NCBI GenBank assembly: GCA_045653425.1
Contig: JAZOLU010000023.1
Coordinates: 1-46,096, forward strand
DNA from: RGIG3009 sp045653425
GTDB lineage: Bacteria; Bacillota; Clostridia; Oscillospirales; Acutalibacteraceae
Reading direction: 5' to 3'
Length of the DNA stretch: 46,096 nt
Both the position numbers and the translations under genes were made by a program. This document shows positions 17,369 to 26,009 of this stretch, piece after piece. Position 1 is the first letter of the stretch; the number at the start of each line of letters is the position of its first letter. The notes under the pieces were generated by a model, which saw only the letters and a list, made by a program, of their open reading frames with translations, searched no databases and was not told the origin of the DNA.

Positions 17369-19333
17369 TTATATATCTAAATTGGATACGTACTGCGCAT
17401 TGCGCTCAATAAAATCGCGGCGCGGTTCCACTTTGTCGCCCATTAAAATGGTAAAGGCTTCGTCCGCGGCTTCGGCGTCCACCATTTCCACCTGCAACAT
17501 CGTGCGGAATGCGGGGTCCATAGTGGTCTCCCACAACTGCTCGGGGTCCATTTCACCAAGGCCCTTATACCGCTGAATATCGGCGTTTCCGCCCAATTCC
17601 GCAATGTACGTGTCGCGCTCGGCATCCGAAAACGCGTACCGTACCTGTTTACCTTTGGAAATTTTATACAGCGGCGGTTGAGCAATGTACACGTGCCCCT
17701 CTTCCACCAACGGCCGCATAAAGCGGAAAAAGAAGGTGAGCAACAACGTACAAATATGCGAACCGTCCACGTCGGCATCCGCCATAATAATCACTTTATC
17801 GTACCGCAGTTTGGAAATATCAAAATCGTCACCAATGCCGCAACCCAATGCCACAACCACCGGTATTAATTTTTCATTACCATATACTTTATCCAGCCGT
17901 GCCTTTTCCACGTTCAGCATTTTACCCCACAACGGCAAAATGGCTTGGAAGTTACGGTCGCGCCCTTGAATGGCGGAACCGCCTGCCGAATCGCCCTCAA
18001 CAATGTACAGCTCGGTGCGCTCACTGTCACTCCAAATGCAATCCGCCAATTTATCCGGCATACGGGTGGAGGATAACCCGCTCTTTTTACGCGCCTGTTC
18101 ACGCGCACGCTGCGCCGCCTCACGCACACGGGCGGCATTAATGGATTTTTCCAAAATTCCCTTGGCAACCGCGGGATTTTCTTCCAAATACGGTTTTAAT
18201 TTTTCGTTCAGTAACTGGGTCACCAGTGTGCCCATTGCCGTGTTGCCCAGTTTGGCTTTGGTTTGACCCTCAAACTGTGCGTCTTTCAGTTTTACACTGA
18301 TAACCGCCGCCAAACCCTCGCGCACATCGTCGCCTTTTAAGTTGGCATCCGCCTCTTTCAGCATCCCGTGACGACGGGCATAGTCGTTCAAAATACGGGT
18401 AATGGCGTTTTTAAACGCATTTTCGTGTGTACCGCCATCCACCGTGTGAATATTGTTGGCAAACGAAATAATGTTTTCGTTGTAACTGTCGTTATACTGG
18501 AACGCCACTTCCGCAATGGAATCCCCCTTGGCAATGGACATATGTACCACCACGTCGTGCAACGCCTGGTACCCGCGGGTTTTGTTCATAAATTCCACAA
18601 ACGAGGAAATACCACCCTCGTAACAGAACTCTTTTTCCACCACGTTGTCCTCATCGCGGCGGTCGGTCAGCGTAATTTTTAGGCCGGCATTGAGGAATGC
18701 TTGTTCACGTAACCGTTTTTCCAGCACTTCATACTCGTATTCCGTGGTTTCGGTAAAAATTTCAGAGTCGGCCTTAAACCGAATCAGCGTACCGTCGGTT
18801 TCGGACGTACCAATCACCGTCAGGTCAGAGACCGCCGCACCGCGCTCAAACCGCTGCATAAACACGTTGCCTTCGCGCGAGATTTCCACTTCCAGCCATT
18901 CCGAAAGCGCGTTTACAACCGACGAACCCACGCCGTGCAAACCACCCGACACCTTGTAGCCACTGCCGCCGAACTTACCGCCGGCGTGCAACACGGTGAG
19001 AACCACCGTCACGGTGGGAATCCTCATTTTTTCGTGAATCCCTACCGGAATACCACGCCCGTTATCGCGTACCGAAATGATGTTTCCGGGAAGAATATCC
19101 ACTTCAATATGTGTGCAGAACCCCGCCAACGCCTCGTCAATGGAGTTGTCCACAATTTCATATACCAAATGGTGCAATCCGCGCGGGCCGGTTGACCCGA
19201 TATACATACCGGGACGTTTCCGAACCGCTTCCAGCCCTTCCAATACTTGAATTTGACTTTCGTCATACGGCTTGTTTTCCGCACGCGTCATTTGGTTTTC
19301 CAGTTCCAAATCCATTTCCATTTCGGTACTCAT
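17369..19333 (-). CDS. gyrB: DNA gyrase subunit B
   Basis: ATPase and TOPRIM subunit of gyrase (654 residues). The GHKL ATP site shows YEIVDNSIDEALAG, RDNGRGIPVGIH and SGGLHGVGSSVVNAL. The TOPRIM motifs are VEGDSAGGSA and MADADVDGSHI, and the C-terminal QRYKGLGEMDPEQLW is intact. The position equivalent to E. coli GyrB K447 (PLKGK) reads PLWGK, a tryptophan. I chose the ATG at 19333, nine bases after GAGAGG. An ATG 12 codons upstream would overlap the end of remB without a ribosome-binding site. Confidence 0.97.
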   Translation of the reverse strand: MSTEMEMDLELENQMTRAENKPYDESQIQVLEGLEAVRKRPGMYIGSTGPRGLHHLVYEIVDNSIDEALAGFCTHIEVDILPGNIISVRDNGRGIPVGIHEKMRIPTVTVVLTVLHAGGKFGGSGYKVSGGLHGVGSSVVNALSEWLEVEISREGNVFMQRFERGAAVSDLTVIGTSETDGTLIRFKADSEIFTETTEYEYEVLEKRLREQAFLNAGLKITLTDRRDEDNVVEKEFCYEGGISSFVEFMNKTRGYQALHDVVVHMSIAKGDSIAEVAFQYNDSYNENIISFANNIHTVDGGTHENAFKNAITRILNDYARRHGMLKEADANLKGDDVREGLAAVISVKLKDAQFEGQTKAKLGNTAMGTLVTQLLNEKLKPYLEENPAVAKGILEKSINAARVREAAQRAREQARKKSGLSSTRMPDKLADCIWSDSERTELYIVEGDSAGGSAIQGRDRNFQAILPLWGKMLNVEKARLDKVYGNEKLIPVVVALGCGIGDDFDISKLRYDKVIIMADADVDGSHICTLLLTFFFRFMRPLVEEGHVYIAQPPLYKISKGKQVRYAFSDAERDTYIAELGGNADIQRYKGLGEMDPEQLWETTMDPAFRTMLQVEMVDAEAADEAFTILMGDKVEPRRDFIERNAQYVSNLDI

Positions 19334-19353
19334 TGTGAATAACCTCTCATTTC

Positions 19354-19620
19354 TCAGTTTGAATGCCACGCATCGGCGCGTTTTAATAAAGTAGTACAGG
19401 AAATTTGCGATATATACACGGTACTATCGTTATCTTCTTTACAACGACACACCACAAAACTTTTGGGTAATTCTTCACTTACCGTTACCACACGGCCCTG
19501 TTGTTCCGCCTGCGTTAAAAACTCCCGCGTACTTTTGGAAACAGTGGTATTGTCCATATCAAAAACACCCACCACGTCCCGCAACGGAACAACGGTCTCT
19601 TGCCCTAAATACAAATACAT
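19354..19620 (-). CDS. remB: Extracellular matrix regulator RemB (DUF370 family)
   Basis: Small protein of 88 residues matching Bacillus YaaB/RemB, a DUF370-family factor linked to biofilm matrix control and located, as here, between recF and gyrB. It begins MYLYLGQETVVPLRDVVGVFDMDN and contains YISQISCTTLLKRA near the end. The family is probably DNA-binding. It lies 34 bases after recF and 20 before gyrB in the same unit. Confidence 0.88.
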   Translation of the reverse strand: MYLYLGQETVVPLRDVVGVFDMDNTTVSKSTREFLTQAEQQGRVVTVSEELPKSFVVCRCKEDNDSTVYISQISCTTLLKRADAWHSN

Positions 19621-19654
19621 TACGGCAACTCCTTTTTTTCACAACCGGTGAAAA

Positions 19655-20752
19655 TTATGTGAAAAGTTGTCCTTGTTTCATCACAAATTGCGCTCCCTCC
19701 CGCAGTTGTAACAGCGGGGTGGGTTCGCAACAGGTAATAAACACCTGCCAGTCGCCAATATGGTTCAAAATATAATCTTGGCGCGAGGTATCCAACTCGC
19801 TCATTACGTCATCCAACAACGCAATGGGCATCTCCCCCGTTACTCGCTGCAACAACGAGGCCTCTGCCAACTTTAACGCCAGCACCGCCGAGCGTTGTTG
19901 CCCTTGCGAACCAAAATTACGCGCGGGGCGACCATCAATTAACACTTCCATATCGTCGCGATGAGGGCCAATGGTGGTAAATCCGGCGGCCATATCGTCC
20001 CGATGATGGGCGCGCAACGCCGCATACAATTTTTCGGCAATTTCTGCCGCCGTTTCCTCGTATTGACACGCCAGTGAGGAAACGTAGTGTATATCAAACT
20101 CTTCTTTTCCACCGGATAATCCTTGATAAATTTGCCGAGCCGCGGTTGTGAGTTCGTGCAAATACCGTTGTCTGGCGTGTATAATGCGGCAACCGGTTTG
20201 CGTTAATTGGCGGTCCCACAATTCCAACAGCTCTTCTGCCACGTTGCCGGTGTTGTTGGCTTTGCACAAAGCATTCCGTTGGGTTAAAATACGGGTATAT
20301 TCCGTTAGCGTTTTTACATACGTCGGCCGTAACTGGCAGTAAGCCGCGTCCATAAACCGCCGCCGTTCTTGCGGCCCGCCTTTAATTAACGACAAATGTG
20401 CCGGCGAAAAAACCACACCGCAAAAATTACCTGCCAAGCGGGAAGCCGCACTTTGCGGTATACCGTTCAGCACCGCCGAACGCCGCGTTTTTATGGTAAT
20501 TTCCGCTTGCTGCTCCCGTCCCGCTGCGTGAAAGTCCATCGTTAATTTACTTTGCTCCGCACCAAATGCAACCAGTTCGCTGTCCTTGGCCCCGCGAAAA
20601 CTTTTACCGCCGGTAAACAACCACAATGCTTCCAATAAATTGGTTTTTCCCTGCGCATTTTCGCCCACAATCACATTCACACCGGCACACGGTTTCCACG
20701 TTCCGGCCGCCAAATTGCGGTATCCGTCAAACGTTAAGCGGGTGACTTGCAT
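19655..20752 (-). CDS. recF: DNA replication/repair protein RecF
   Basis: SMC-like ABC ATPase that helps load RecA at gaps. The 365 residues carry Walker A GENAQGKTNLLEAL at about 32-45, the RecF-typical LFTGGKSFRGAKDSELV, the ABC signature in NFGSQGQQRSAVLALKLAEA and Walker B IALLDDVMSELD. It sits between the S4-domain gene and remB, all on the minus strand, as in other Firmicute origin regions. Confidence 0.97.
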   Translation of the reverse strand: MQVTRLTFDGYRNLAAGTWKPCAGVNVIVGENAQGKTNLLEALWLFTGGKSFRGAKDSELVAFGAEQSKLTMDFHAAGREQQAEITIKTRRSAVLNGIPQSAASRLAGNFCGVVFSPAHLSLIKGGPQERRRFMDAAYCQLRPTYVKTLTEYTRILTQRNALCKANNTGNVAEELLELWDRQLTQTGCRIIHARQRYLHELTTAARQIYQGLSGGKEEFDIHYVSSLACQYEETAAEIAEKLYAALRAHHRDDMAAGFTTIGPHRDDMEVLIDGRPARNFGSQGQQRSAVLALKLAEASLLQRVTGEMPIALLDDVMSELDTSRQDYILNHIGDWQVFITCCEPTPLLQLREGAQFVMKQGQLFT

Positions 20753-20764
20753 GGCTGATTTCCT

Positions 20765-20974
20765 CTATTCTCCCACAATTTCCACGGTTTTGCCGTCCAC
20801 TGTAACACAGTCCCCCACCCGCAACTTTTTACCGCGTTGAGTACAAACGGCACCGTTTACCTGTACTTGCCCCGTTTGAATCTTTTCTTTGGCTTGTCCG
20901 CCTGTCGGCGTTACGGCGCACAACTTTAATAACGTATCTAACCGAATAAATTCGGTATGAATGGCTTGCCTCAT
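20765..20974 (-). CDS. yaaA: S4-domain RNA-binding protein YaaA
   Basis: A 69-residue protein consisting of an S4 RNA-binding domain: FIRLDTLLKLCAVTPTGGQAKEKI, then GQVQVNGAVCTQRGKKLRVGDCVTV. The position between dnaN and recF and the size match Bacillus YaaA (RlbA), implicated in large-subunit assembly. Its start overlaps the dnaN stop by four bases, giving translational coupling. Confidence 0.93.
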   Translation of the reverse strand: MRQAIHTEFIRLDTLLKLCAVTPTGGQAKEKIQTGQVQVNGAVCTQRGKKLRVGDCVTVDGKTVEIVGE

Positions 20975-22074
20975 ACGCGCTTTAACCGCACCGGCAACAC
21001 TAAAAACAGAAAACTATCGCCAGAAGAAGGTAAAATTTTCATAGGTGACTGGGTTCCACTCAGTTCAATCAAAATCTCATCACTTTCGGTATTGCGCAAC
21101 GCATCCAGCAAAAAGCGGCTGTTAAAGCCCATTTCTTCCTGTCGTCCTTCAATTTTTGCTTCCACCGTGTCGCTGGCACTACCAAGCGCCGTCATACACG
21201 AAAGGGAAATGCGGTCGTCCTTAAAACGGCAAATCAGAGGTGACTTTAACCGGTCATTAATCACCAACGAAGCACGGTCAACCGCATCAATAAAGGAACG
21301 CGTATTTAAGCGGATGGTGGTTCCCACCACGGTGGGAATGGCTTTGCGGTATGGCAAAAATTCGCCGTCCAGCAGCCGAGAAAATACCGAATACCCGCCG
21401 ATTTCCATAATAATATGGCGCGCACCCACCGTAACGTACAGCGGCTCTTCTTCATCCGCCAACAGTTTTAGTACCTCATTCAGCGTTTTTCCCGGTACCA
21501 CAAACTGCAACGATTCTTCGCTTTTAATGGGTTCACAGCGCATAGCTAAACGAGAACCATCTACCGCTACCAAGCGCAGAGTATGATTTTCAATTTCAAA
21601 CTGCACGCCGGTATGTACCGGGCGCGTATCGTTTTGCGCTACCGCAAACAACGTTTGGCGAATCATACTTTTTAACACGTTTTGTTGAATGGTGAGTGCC
21701 GCGCCGTTGTTAATGGTAGGCAATTCGGGATAATCCACCGAAGAAAAGCCCATAATGGTAAATTCCGATTGACCGCACCGAATGGCGGTGTTGTTTTTGT
21801 CGTTGCTTTCAATCAATACCTCATCGGCAGGTAAGCGACGCAAAATTTCCGAAAACAATTTGGCGGTAAGTACCACTTCACCCGGAGCATCTACCTGTGC
21901 TTCAATGGTGGTTGTAATGCCAAGCTCCATATCGTATCCTGCTAAAAACAAAGAAGAAGAATTGGCGCGTAACAAAATCCCTTCCAACGCCGGAAGAGCA
22001 GATTTGGCAGCAACGGCACGTTGGACGTTATTTACTGCCTCAGCCAAGGCTTGTCGGTTGCAATGAATACGCAT
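20971..22074 (-). CDS. dnaN: DNA polymerase III beta subunit (sliding clamp)
   Basis: Ring-shaped processivity clamp for the replicative polymerases, 367 residues in three similar domains. It starts MRIHCNRQALAEAVNNVQRAV; PALEGILL, TVGARHIIMEIGG and the final LFLVLPVRLKRV (clamp C-terminal strand) are recognisable. I place the start at 22074, nine bases after AAAGG, because the ATG at 22083 directly abuts that site. It is the first gene of the long minus-strand unit leading to gyrA and mnmE, and is separated from dnaA by oriC. Confidence 0.97.
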   Translation of the reverse strand: MRIHCNRQALAEAVNNVQRAVAAKSALPALEGILLRANSSSLFLAGYDMELGITTTIEAQVDAPGEVVLTAKLFSEILRRLPADEVLIESNDKNNTAIRCGQSEFTIMGFSSVDYPELPTINNGAALTIQQNVLKSMIRQTLFAVAQNDTRPVHTGVQFEIENHTLRLVAVDGSRLAMRCEPIKSEESLQFVVPGKTLNEVLKLLADEEEPLYVTVGARHIIMEIGGYSVFSRLLDGEFLPYRKAIPTVVGTTIRLNTRSFIDAVDRASLVINDRLKSPLICRFKDDRISLSCMTALGSASDTVEAKIEGRQEEMGFNSRFLLDALRNTESDEILIELSGTQSPMKILPSSGDSFLFLVLPVRLKRV

Positions 22075-22368
22075 ATTGTTCATCCTTTCTGTTTGTTAAA
22101 AAAGTTTCGTTATTTCAATAATAAATATTTCTATTTTAGTAGTGTTAGTAGGGGCAGTGAAAATGTGAAAAACTCTCGTTTTTGGCTCTGTGTTTTCATT
22201 TTTTATATTTTATAACGGTAAAAACAATGGGAAAAAATTGTGTACAAATGTGAAAAGAATTTTTTTAATTCACACCCTGTGAAAAGCTGTGAGTGGAAAG
22301 TGAAATACTTGTGGAAAACCCTACCAAACTTTTCACGCATTTTCACGCCATTTCACAAACTTTTCCAC
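22075..22368. other. oriC: Chromosomal replication origin oriC
   Basis: The dnaA-dnaN gap carries about ten DnaA-box-like sites built on TGTG(G)AAAA. The best is TGTGGAAAA at 22310-22318, one base from the TGTGGATAA consensus. Others are at 22156-22164, 22164-22172, 22249-22257 and 22278-22286, with inverted copies at about 22330-22368. Next to the 22156-22172 pair comes GGGGC, then TAGTAGTGTTAGTAG (22137-22151), then an AT-rich stretch of about 45 bases. This order (boxes, G-rich block, DnaA-trio, melting region) is the unwinding module described for Bacillus oriC. No strong boxes were found in the dnaA-rpmH gap. Confidence 0.88.
22137..22151 (+). other. DnaA-trio-like repeats
   Basis: Four TAG triplets and one TGT in register (TAGTAGTGTTAGTAG) lie between a GGGGC block and the AT-rich segment. 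DnaA-trios (3'-[G/A]AT repeats) are known to guide the DnaA filament onto a single strand during melting. Confidence 0.7.
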
Positions 22369-23715
22369 TTATGAATCGGAAATATTTTTAATAATGTCGT
22401 TTACCAGACCCTTAAAAGAGGGGTTGGTCGCCATACGCTCCTCCACCTTTTGAATGGCATACACCACACTGGAATGGTCACGTGCGCCAAATTCTTCCCC
22501 AATATTTTTCATAGGCAGCCCGGTAATGTTGCGTACCACGTATTCCGCCACCTGCCGCGCCGACGAAATGGAAGCCGAGCGTTTGTTGGAACGGATATCC
22601 TCCGGCGTGACCGACATGGTACGCGCCACTTCCCCAATAATGCGTTCCACCGTAATCGGGACGGGTTGGTTGTCGTTTTTAATATCGCGGATAGCGGCTT
22701 GCGCTGTAATTAATGAAGGCGTTTCCCCTTCCAGCATACATTGTGCCTGCATACGGCGTACCGCGCCTTCCAACTGCCGCACGTTGCTTTTTAACTGCGA
22801 AGCAATGTACTCGGCAATATCATCATTAAGTGCCAACCCCAAAAGATTGGCTTTGCGCTTAACAATGGCAATACGCGTTTCTAAATCCGGCGGCTGAATA
22901 TCCGCCAACAAGCCCATTTCAAACCGATTGCGCAACCGGTCTTCCAGCGTGGCAATTTCCCGCGGCGGACGGTCCGAAGTGAGAACAATTTGTTTGCCCG
23001 CCTGGTGCAACGCATCAAACGTATGGAAAAATTCTTCCTGCATACCCGTTTTACCGGCAATAAACTGAATGTCGTCAATCAACAAAATGTCTACCTGACG
23101 GTACTTGGCGCGGAATTCCGGCATGGCGGAGTTACGCAACGCTTCCACCATTTCGTTAATAACCGATTCACCCTTGGTGTACAAAATACGGGTTTCCGGC
23201 GCGTTTTTGCGAATTTCGTTACAAATGGCGAACAATAAGTGCGTTTTTCCCAACCCCGAACCGCCGTAAATAAACAACGGGTTGTACGAACCGGCGGGTT
23301 TCAGTGCCACCGCCTGCGAAGCGGCGTGGGCAAATTTGTTAGAAGGGCCCACCACAAAGTTTTCAAACGAATATTCGTAGTCCGACGCCTTTTGCCCAAA
23401 AATGTTTTCCGCTTCCGGAAACATAGCAGGGTTTTGCTCGACCTCGGCGGGCGGCTCGTCTTTTTCTTCCGAAATCACTTTCAGCTCAAACGGAATACCC
23501 AACACCTGCCGAAAGGCATTTTTAATTTTGTCCGCATATTGTCCCAAAACAATACCGCGCTGAAAATTGGTGCGCACCAACAACACCACCGTGTTACCTT
23601 CAATGCCCCACGGCTCAATGCACTTTATCCACATATTGTAGGCAATCTCGCTAATGTCTTCTTGCGCGTGCAGGTAATCCAAAATACCCGACCAAGCTTC
23701 TTTAATACTTTCCAT
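22369..23715 (-). CDS. dnaA: Chromosomal replication initiator DnaA
   Basis: AAA+ ATPase that binds DnaA boxes and opens oriC. Of 448 residues, domain I is about 1-75 and a short linker follows. The AAA+ domain has Walker A GGSGLGKTHL, Walker B ILLIDDIQF and the sensor region. Domain IV has IGEEFGARDHSSVVYAIQKVE, the DnaA-box-reading helix-turn-helix. The histidine-serine signature is intact although local sites are TGTGAAAA-rich rather than textbook boxes. It is transcribed toward dnaN across oriC and away from rpmH. Confidence 0.98.
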   Translation of the reverse strand: MESIKEAWSGILDYLHAQEDISEIAYNMWIKCIEPWGIEGNTVVLLVRTNFQRGIVLGQYADKIKNAFRQVLGIPFELKVISEEKDEPPAEVEQNPAMFPEAENIFGQKASDYEYSFENFVVGPSNKFAHAASQAVALKPAGSYNPLFIYGGSGLGKTHLLFAICNEIRKNAPETRILYTKGESVINEMVEALRNSAMPEFRAKYRQVDILLIDDIQFIAGKTGMQEEFFHTFDALHQAGKQIVLTSDRPPREIATLEDRLRNRFEMGLLADIQPPDLETRIAIVKRKANLLGLALNDDIAEYIASQLKSNVRQLEGAVRRMQAQCMLEGETPSLITAQAAIRDIKNDNQPVPITVERIIGEVARTMSVTPEDIRSNKRSASISSARQVAEYVVRNITGLPMKNIGEEFGARDHSSVVYAIQKVEERMATNPSFKGLVNDIIKNISDS

Positions 23716-23966
23716 TATCTGCTCGACTCCTTCAAAGCAAAAACGTCCTATATATAATAGAGGATTAAAAACATTTAATTAATTGTATCATACTTTTATA
23801 GTATTTACAATCATTTTTATGCATAATTTTTTAATTTTTTGCCCATACCGAGAGGTAAACCGACCTTGAGGTTGTAAAAACGGCGAAACAACGCCACAAA
23901 CGGCCAAAGAACGGCATTCAAAAACCTTATAAAAACGGGCGGTTTTCAAAAAGACAGAAATTTGTG
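23716..23966. other. dnaA-rpmH divergent intergenic region
   Basis: The dnaA-proximal part is AT-rich and presumably holds the dnaA promoter, though I see no clear -35/-10 pair. The remainder has several short AAACGGC-type repeats but no sequence near TTATCCACA. Nothing else is supportable, so a second oriC half as in Bacillus subtilis is not evident. Confidence 0.4.
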
Positions 23967-23996
23967 TTGACTTTTACACGGGGAGTGTTATATAAT
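23967..23996 (+). promoter_or_regulatory. Promoter of rpmH-rnpA
   Basis: TTGACT (23967-23972) and TATAAT (23991-23996), spacer 18 bases. Confidence 0.85.
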
Positions 23997-24029
23997 AAAA
24001 TCTCGCAAGAGACGAAAGGGGGTAATACC

Positions 24030-24164
24030 ATGCTTCGTACGTATCAACCCAAAAAGAGACATCGTAAAATGGAACACGGTTTCCGCAAGAGAATGGCAAC
24101 TGCCAATGGCCGTAAGGTGCTGGCTCGCCGCAGAGCGAAGGGTAGAAAACGTCTCACCTATTAA
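24030..24164 (+). CDS. rpmH: 50S ribosomal protein L34
   Basis: The 44-residue basic protein MLRTYQPKKRHRKMEHGF...RRAKGRKRLTY is a canonical L34. An AAAGGGGG site precedes the ATG. It heads the conserved rpmH-rnpA-yidD-yidC-jag cluster that diverges from dnaA. A small hairpin with a T-run follows it, so part of the transcription may stop there, matching the higher demand for L34 than for RnpA. Confidence 0.98.
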   Translation: MLRTYQPKKRHRKMEHGFRKRMATANGRKVLARRRAKGRKRLTY

Positions 24165-24169
24165 AAAGG

Positions 24170-24193
24170 GCCACCTTTGAGTGGCTTTTTTTT
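24170..24193 (+). terminator. Attenuator/terminator between rpmH and rnpA
   Basis: GCCAC (24170-24174) pairs with GTGGC (24181-24185), followed by eight T. A 5-bp stem suggests partial termination. Confidence 0.7.
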
Positions 24194-24216
24194 ATAGCAA
24201 CTGAGGAGTTGTATGT

Positions 24217-24552
24217 ATGGCAACACTGTGTATGCTAAAGCAGAATAAAGAATTTCGCGCGGCATATTACCGCGGCAAGGTCTTTATTCATCCGTTGCTG
24301 GTATTGTACGTCCGTAAAAACCGGTGGGGGGGCCCGCGGTTGGGCATTACCACCGGCAAAAAAATTGGAAAAGCCGTGCAACGCAATCGGTGCCGCCGCA
24401 TTATACGGGAAGCGTTCCGCCAACTGTCGCCGCACATTACCGGCAGTTGGGATTTTGTGTTTGTTGCGCGCAAAGCCACACTCGGCAGCACCAGCACGCA
24501 ACTGCGCGGCGTTATGCAGCAACTTCTTATTAAGGCTGGGATATCGTTATGA
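24217..24552 (+). CDS. rnpA: Ribonuclease P protein component
   Basis: Protein subunit that helps the RNase P ribozyme cleave the 5' leaders of pre-tRNAs. The 111 residues contain the conserved basic RNR region (KAVQRNRCRRIIREAFR), GITTGKKIGKA and the FVFVARKA strand. The stop overlaps the yidD start by four bases (ATGA). Confidence 0.96.
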   Translation: MATLCMLKQNKEFRAAYYRGKVFIHPLLVLYVRKNRWGGPRLGITTGKKIGKAVQRNRCRRIIREAFRQLSPHITGSWDFVFVARKATLGSTSTQLRGVMQQLLIKAGISL

Positions 24553-24782
24553 AACGCGTATTAATCCGGCTGATTCAACTGTATCAAAAGGGGATTTCCC
24601 CGCATTTTCCACCGACTTGCCGGTTCGTGCCTTCTTGTTCTTCGTATGCGATTCAGGCAATCGACCGGTTTGGGGTGCTAAAAGGCGGCTGGCTGGCCGT
24701 TAAACGGTTGTCGCGCTGTCACCCGTGGGGTGGGCACGGCTACGACCCTGTACCGGAAAAAGAAAACACAAAAACACCGTAA
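24549..24782 (+). CDS. yidD: Membrane protein insertion efficiency factor YidD
   Basis: Small 77-residue inner-membrane-associated protein aiding YidC-dependent insertion. Family motifs are present: CRFVPSCSSYAIQAIDRFG, KRLSRCHPWGGHGYDPVPE. It overlaps rnpA by four bases and lies immediately before yidC. Confidence 0.96.
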   Translation: MKRVLIRLIQLYQKGISPHFPPTCRFVPSCSSYAIQAIDRFGVLKGGWLAVKRLSRCHPWGGHGYDPVPEKENTKTP

Positions 24783-24793
24783 GGAGGGCTACT

Positions 24794-25960
24794 ATGGGCA
24801 TTTTTTCCGGCTTATTTGATTTGCTCGCCATCCCAATGGGGTGGGTACTGGGCCTTATTTACCAAGGCATTCCCAATTACTTTTTAGCCATTTTTCTGTT
24901 TACGTTTGTTGTGCGCCTGTTGTTGTTCCCGCTGTCGTTAAAAACCCAAAAAAATCAGGCGGACCGCGCGCGGTTGGCACCGCGGTTGGAGCGTTTGCAA
25001 AAAAAATACGCAAAAGACCCCAAAAAATTGCAAGAAAAGCAAATGGCTCTGTACGAAAAAGCGGGTGTGAGTATGACCGGCGGCTGTATGCCGATGTTGG
25101 TACAAATGCTGGTCTTGTTTGGCATTATTTCGGTCATTTACTCGCCCATTAAACACCTTACGTCCATTCCGGACCAGGTGGTTACCGCTTCGGTAGAAGC
25201 CATGACCGGCGAGGGAGAGATTGCTCCCGCGCAATTCCAAGGGTATTACAAAGAATTGCGGGTACTGCAAAATTTGGAAAAGTACGAAACCGACGTAAAA
25301 CAGGCCATTGCCCAAATTGACGGATACGACACCGCCAAGGCGGAGGAATACTACAACGAAATGGTGGAATTTGAAAAGAATTTCACCGTATTCGGCGCGA
25401 ATATGTTAGAAAACCCGTGGAACGAAAAGGGGTTTGCCGGTATTTCGGTGTTGTGGCTCATTCCGTTGTTGTCGGGTCTCACGGCTATGGCATCCGGTTT
25501 GTTGTCCATGCATTACACCAAGCAGACCACGGCGGCGGAAACCCAGCAAATGCAGGGTTGCACCAACGTGTCGATGATGGTTATGATGCCGGCGATGTCG
25601 TTGTTCATTTCGTTTTCCGTGCCGGGCGGCGTGGGTATTTACTGGATTTGTTCCAACCTAATTGCTTTGTTGCAAACGTTTGTGCTTAACCGTATATACA
25701 ATCCCGCCAAAATCCGCGCACAGGCGGAAATTGAGTACGAACAACGCCGCAAGCAAAAGCAAGAGGACAAAAAACGGTTGGCAGAAGCCCGCGCGCGTGA
25801 ACAGCGGGAACTGGCACGCCAGCAGCAAGAGGAAAAAAAGCCCTCGTCCAAGAAAAAAGCTCCTGCCAAAAAAGAGGAAAAACCGCAACCGCCAGCGGAG
25901 GAGACGGTGTCTGACACGCAAACGGCAGCGGATGTTGACGAGAACGATACGCAAGAGTAA
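24794..25960 (+). CDS. yidC: Membrane protein insertase YidC/SpoIIIJ
   Basis: Inserts and folds membrane proteins with or without Sec. The 388 residues carry the conserved hydrophilic-groove arginine in FVVRLLLFPLSLK, the coiled cytosolic hairpin (RLAPRLERLQKKYAKDPKKLQEKQ) and about five transmembrane segments. A long lysine/glutamate-rich C-terminal tail (about 315-388) may contact ribosomes. There is no lipobox cysteine, unlike Bacillus SpoIIIJ. A longer external segment (about 135-210) sits between the second and third helices. The ATG at 24794 follows AAGGAGG. Confidence 0.96.
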   Translation: MGIFSGLFDLLAIPMGWVLGLIYQGIPNYFLAIFLFTFVVRLLLFPLSLKTQKNQADRARLAPRLERLQKKYAKDPKKLQEKQMALYEKAGVSMTGGCMPMLVQMLVLFGIISVIYSPIKHLTSIPDQVVTASVEAMTGEGEIAPAQFQGYYKELRVLQNLEKYETDVKQAIAQIDGYDTAKAEEYYNEMVEFEKNFTVFGANMLENPWNEKGFAGISVLWLIPLLSGLTAMASGLLSMHYTKQTTAAETQQMQGCTNVSMMVMMPAMSLFISFSVPGGVGIYWICSNLIALLQTFVLNRIYNPAKIRAQAEIEYEQRRKQKQEDKKRLAEARAREQRELARQQQEEKKPSSKKKAPAKKEEKPQPPAEETVSDTQTAADVDENDTQE

Positions 25961-26009
25961 ACCCGCCTTATTTTGGGCGTGATAGATTGAGAAGAAAGGA
26001 CCAATCATT

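Noticed and set aside
23716..24029. Second half of a bipartite oriC as in Bacillus subtilis
   Set aside because: No sequence close to a DnaA box was found here; only promoters and low-complexity DNA.
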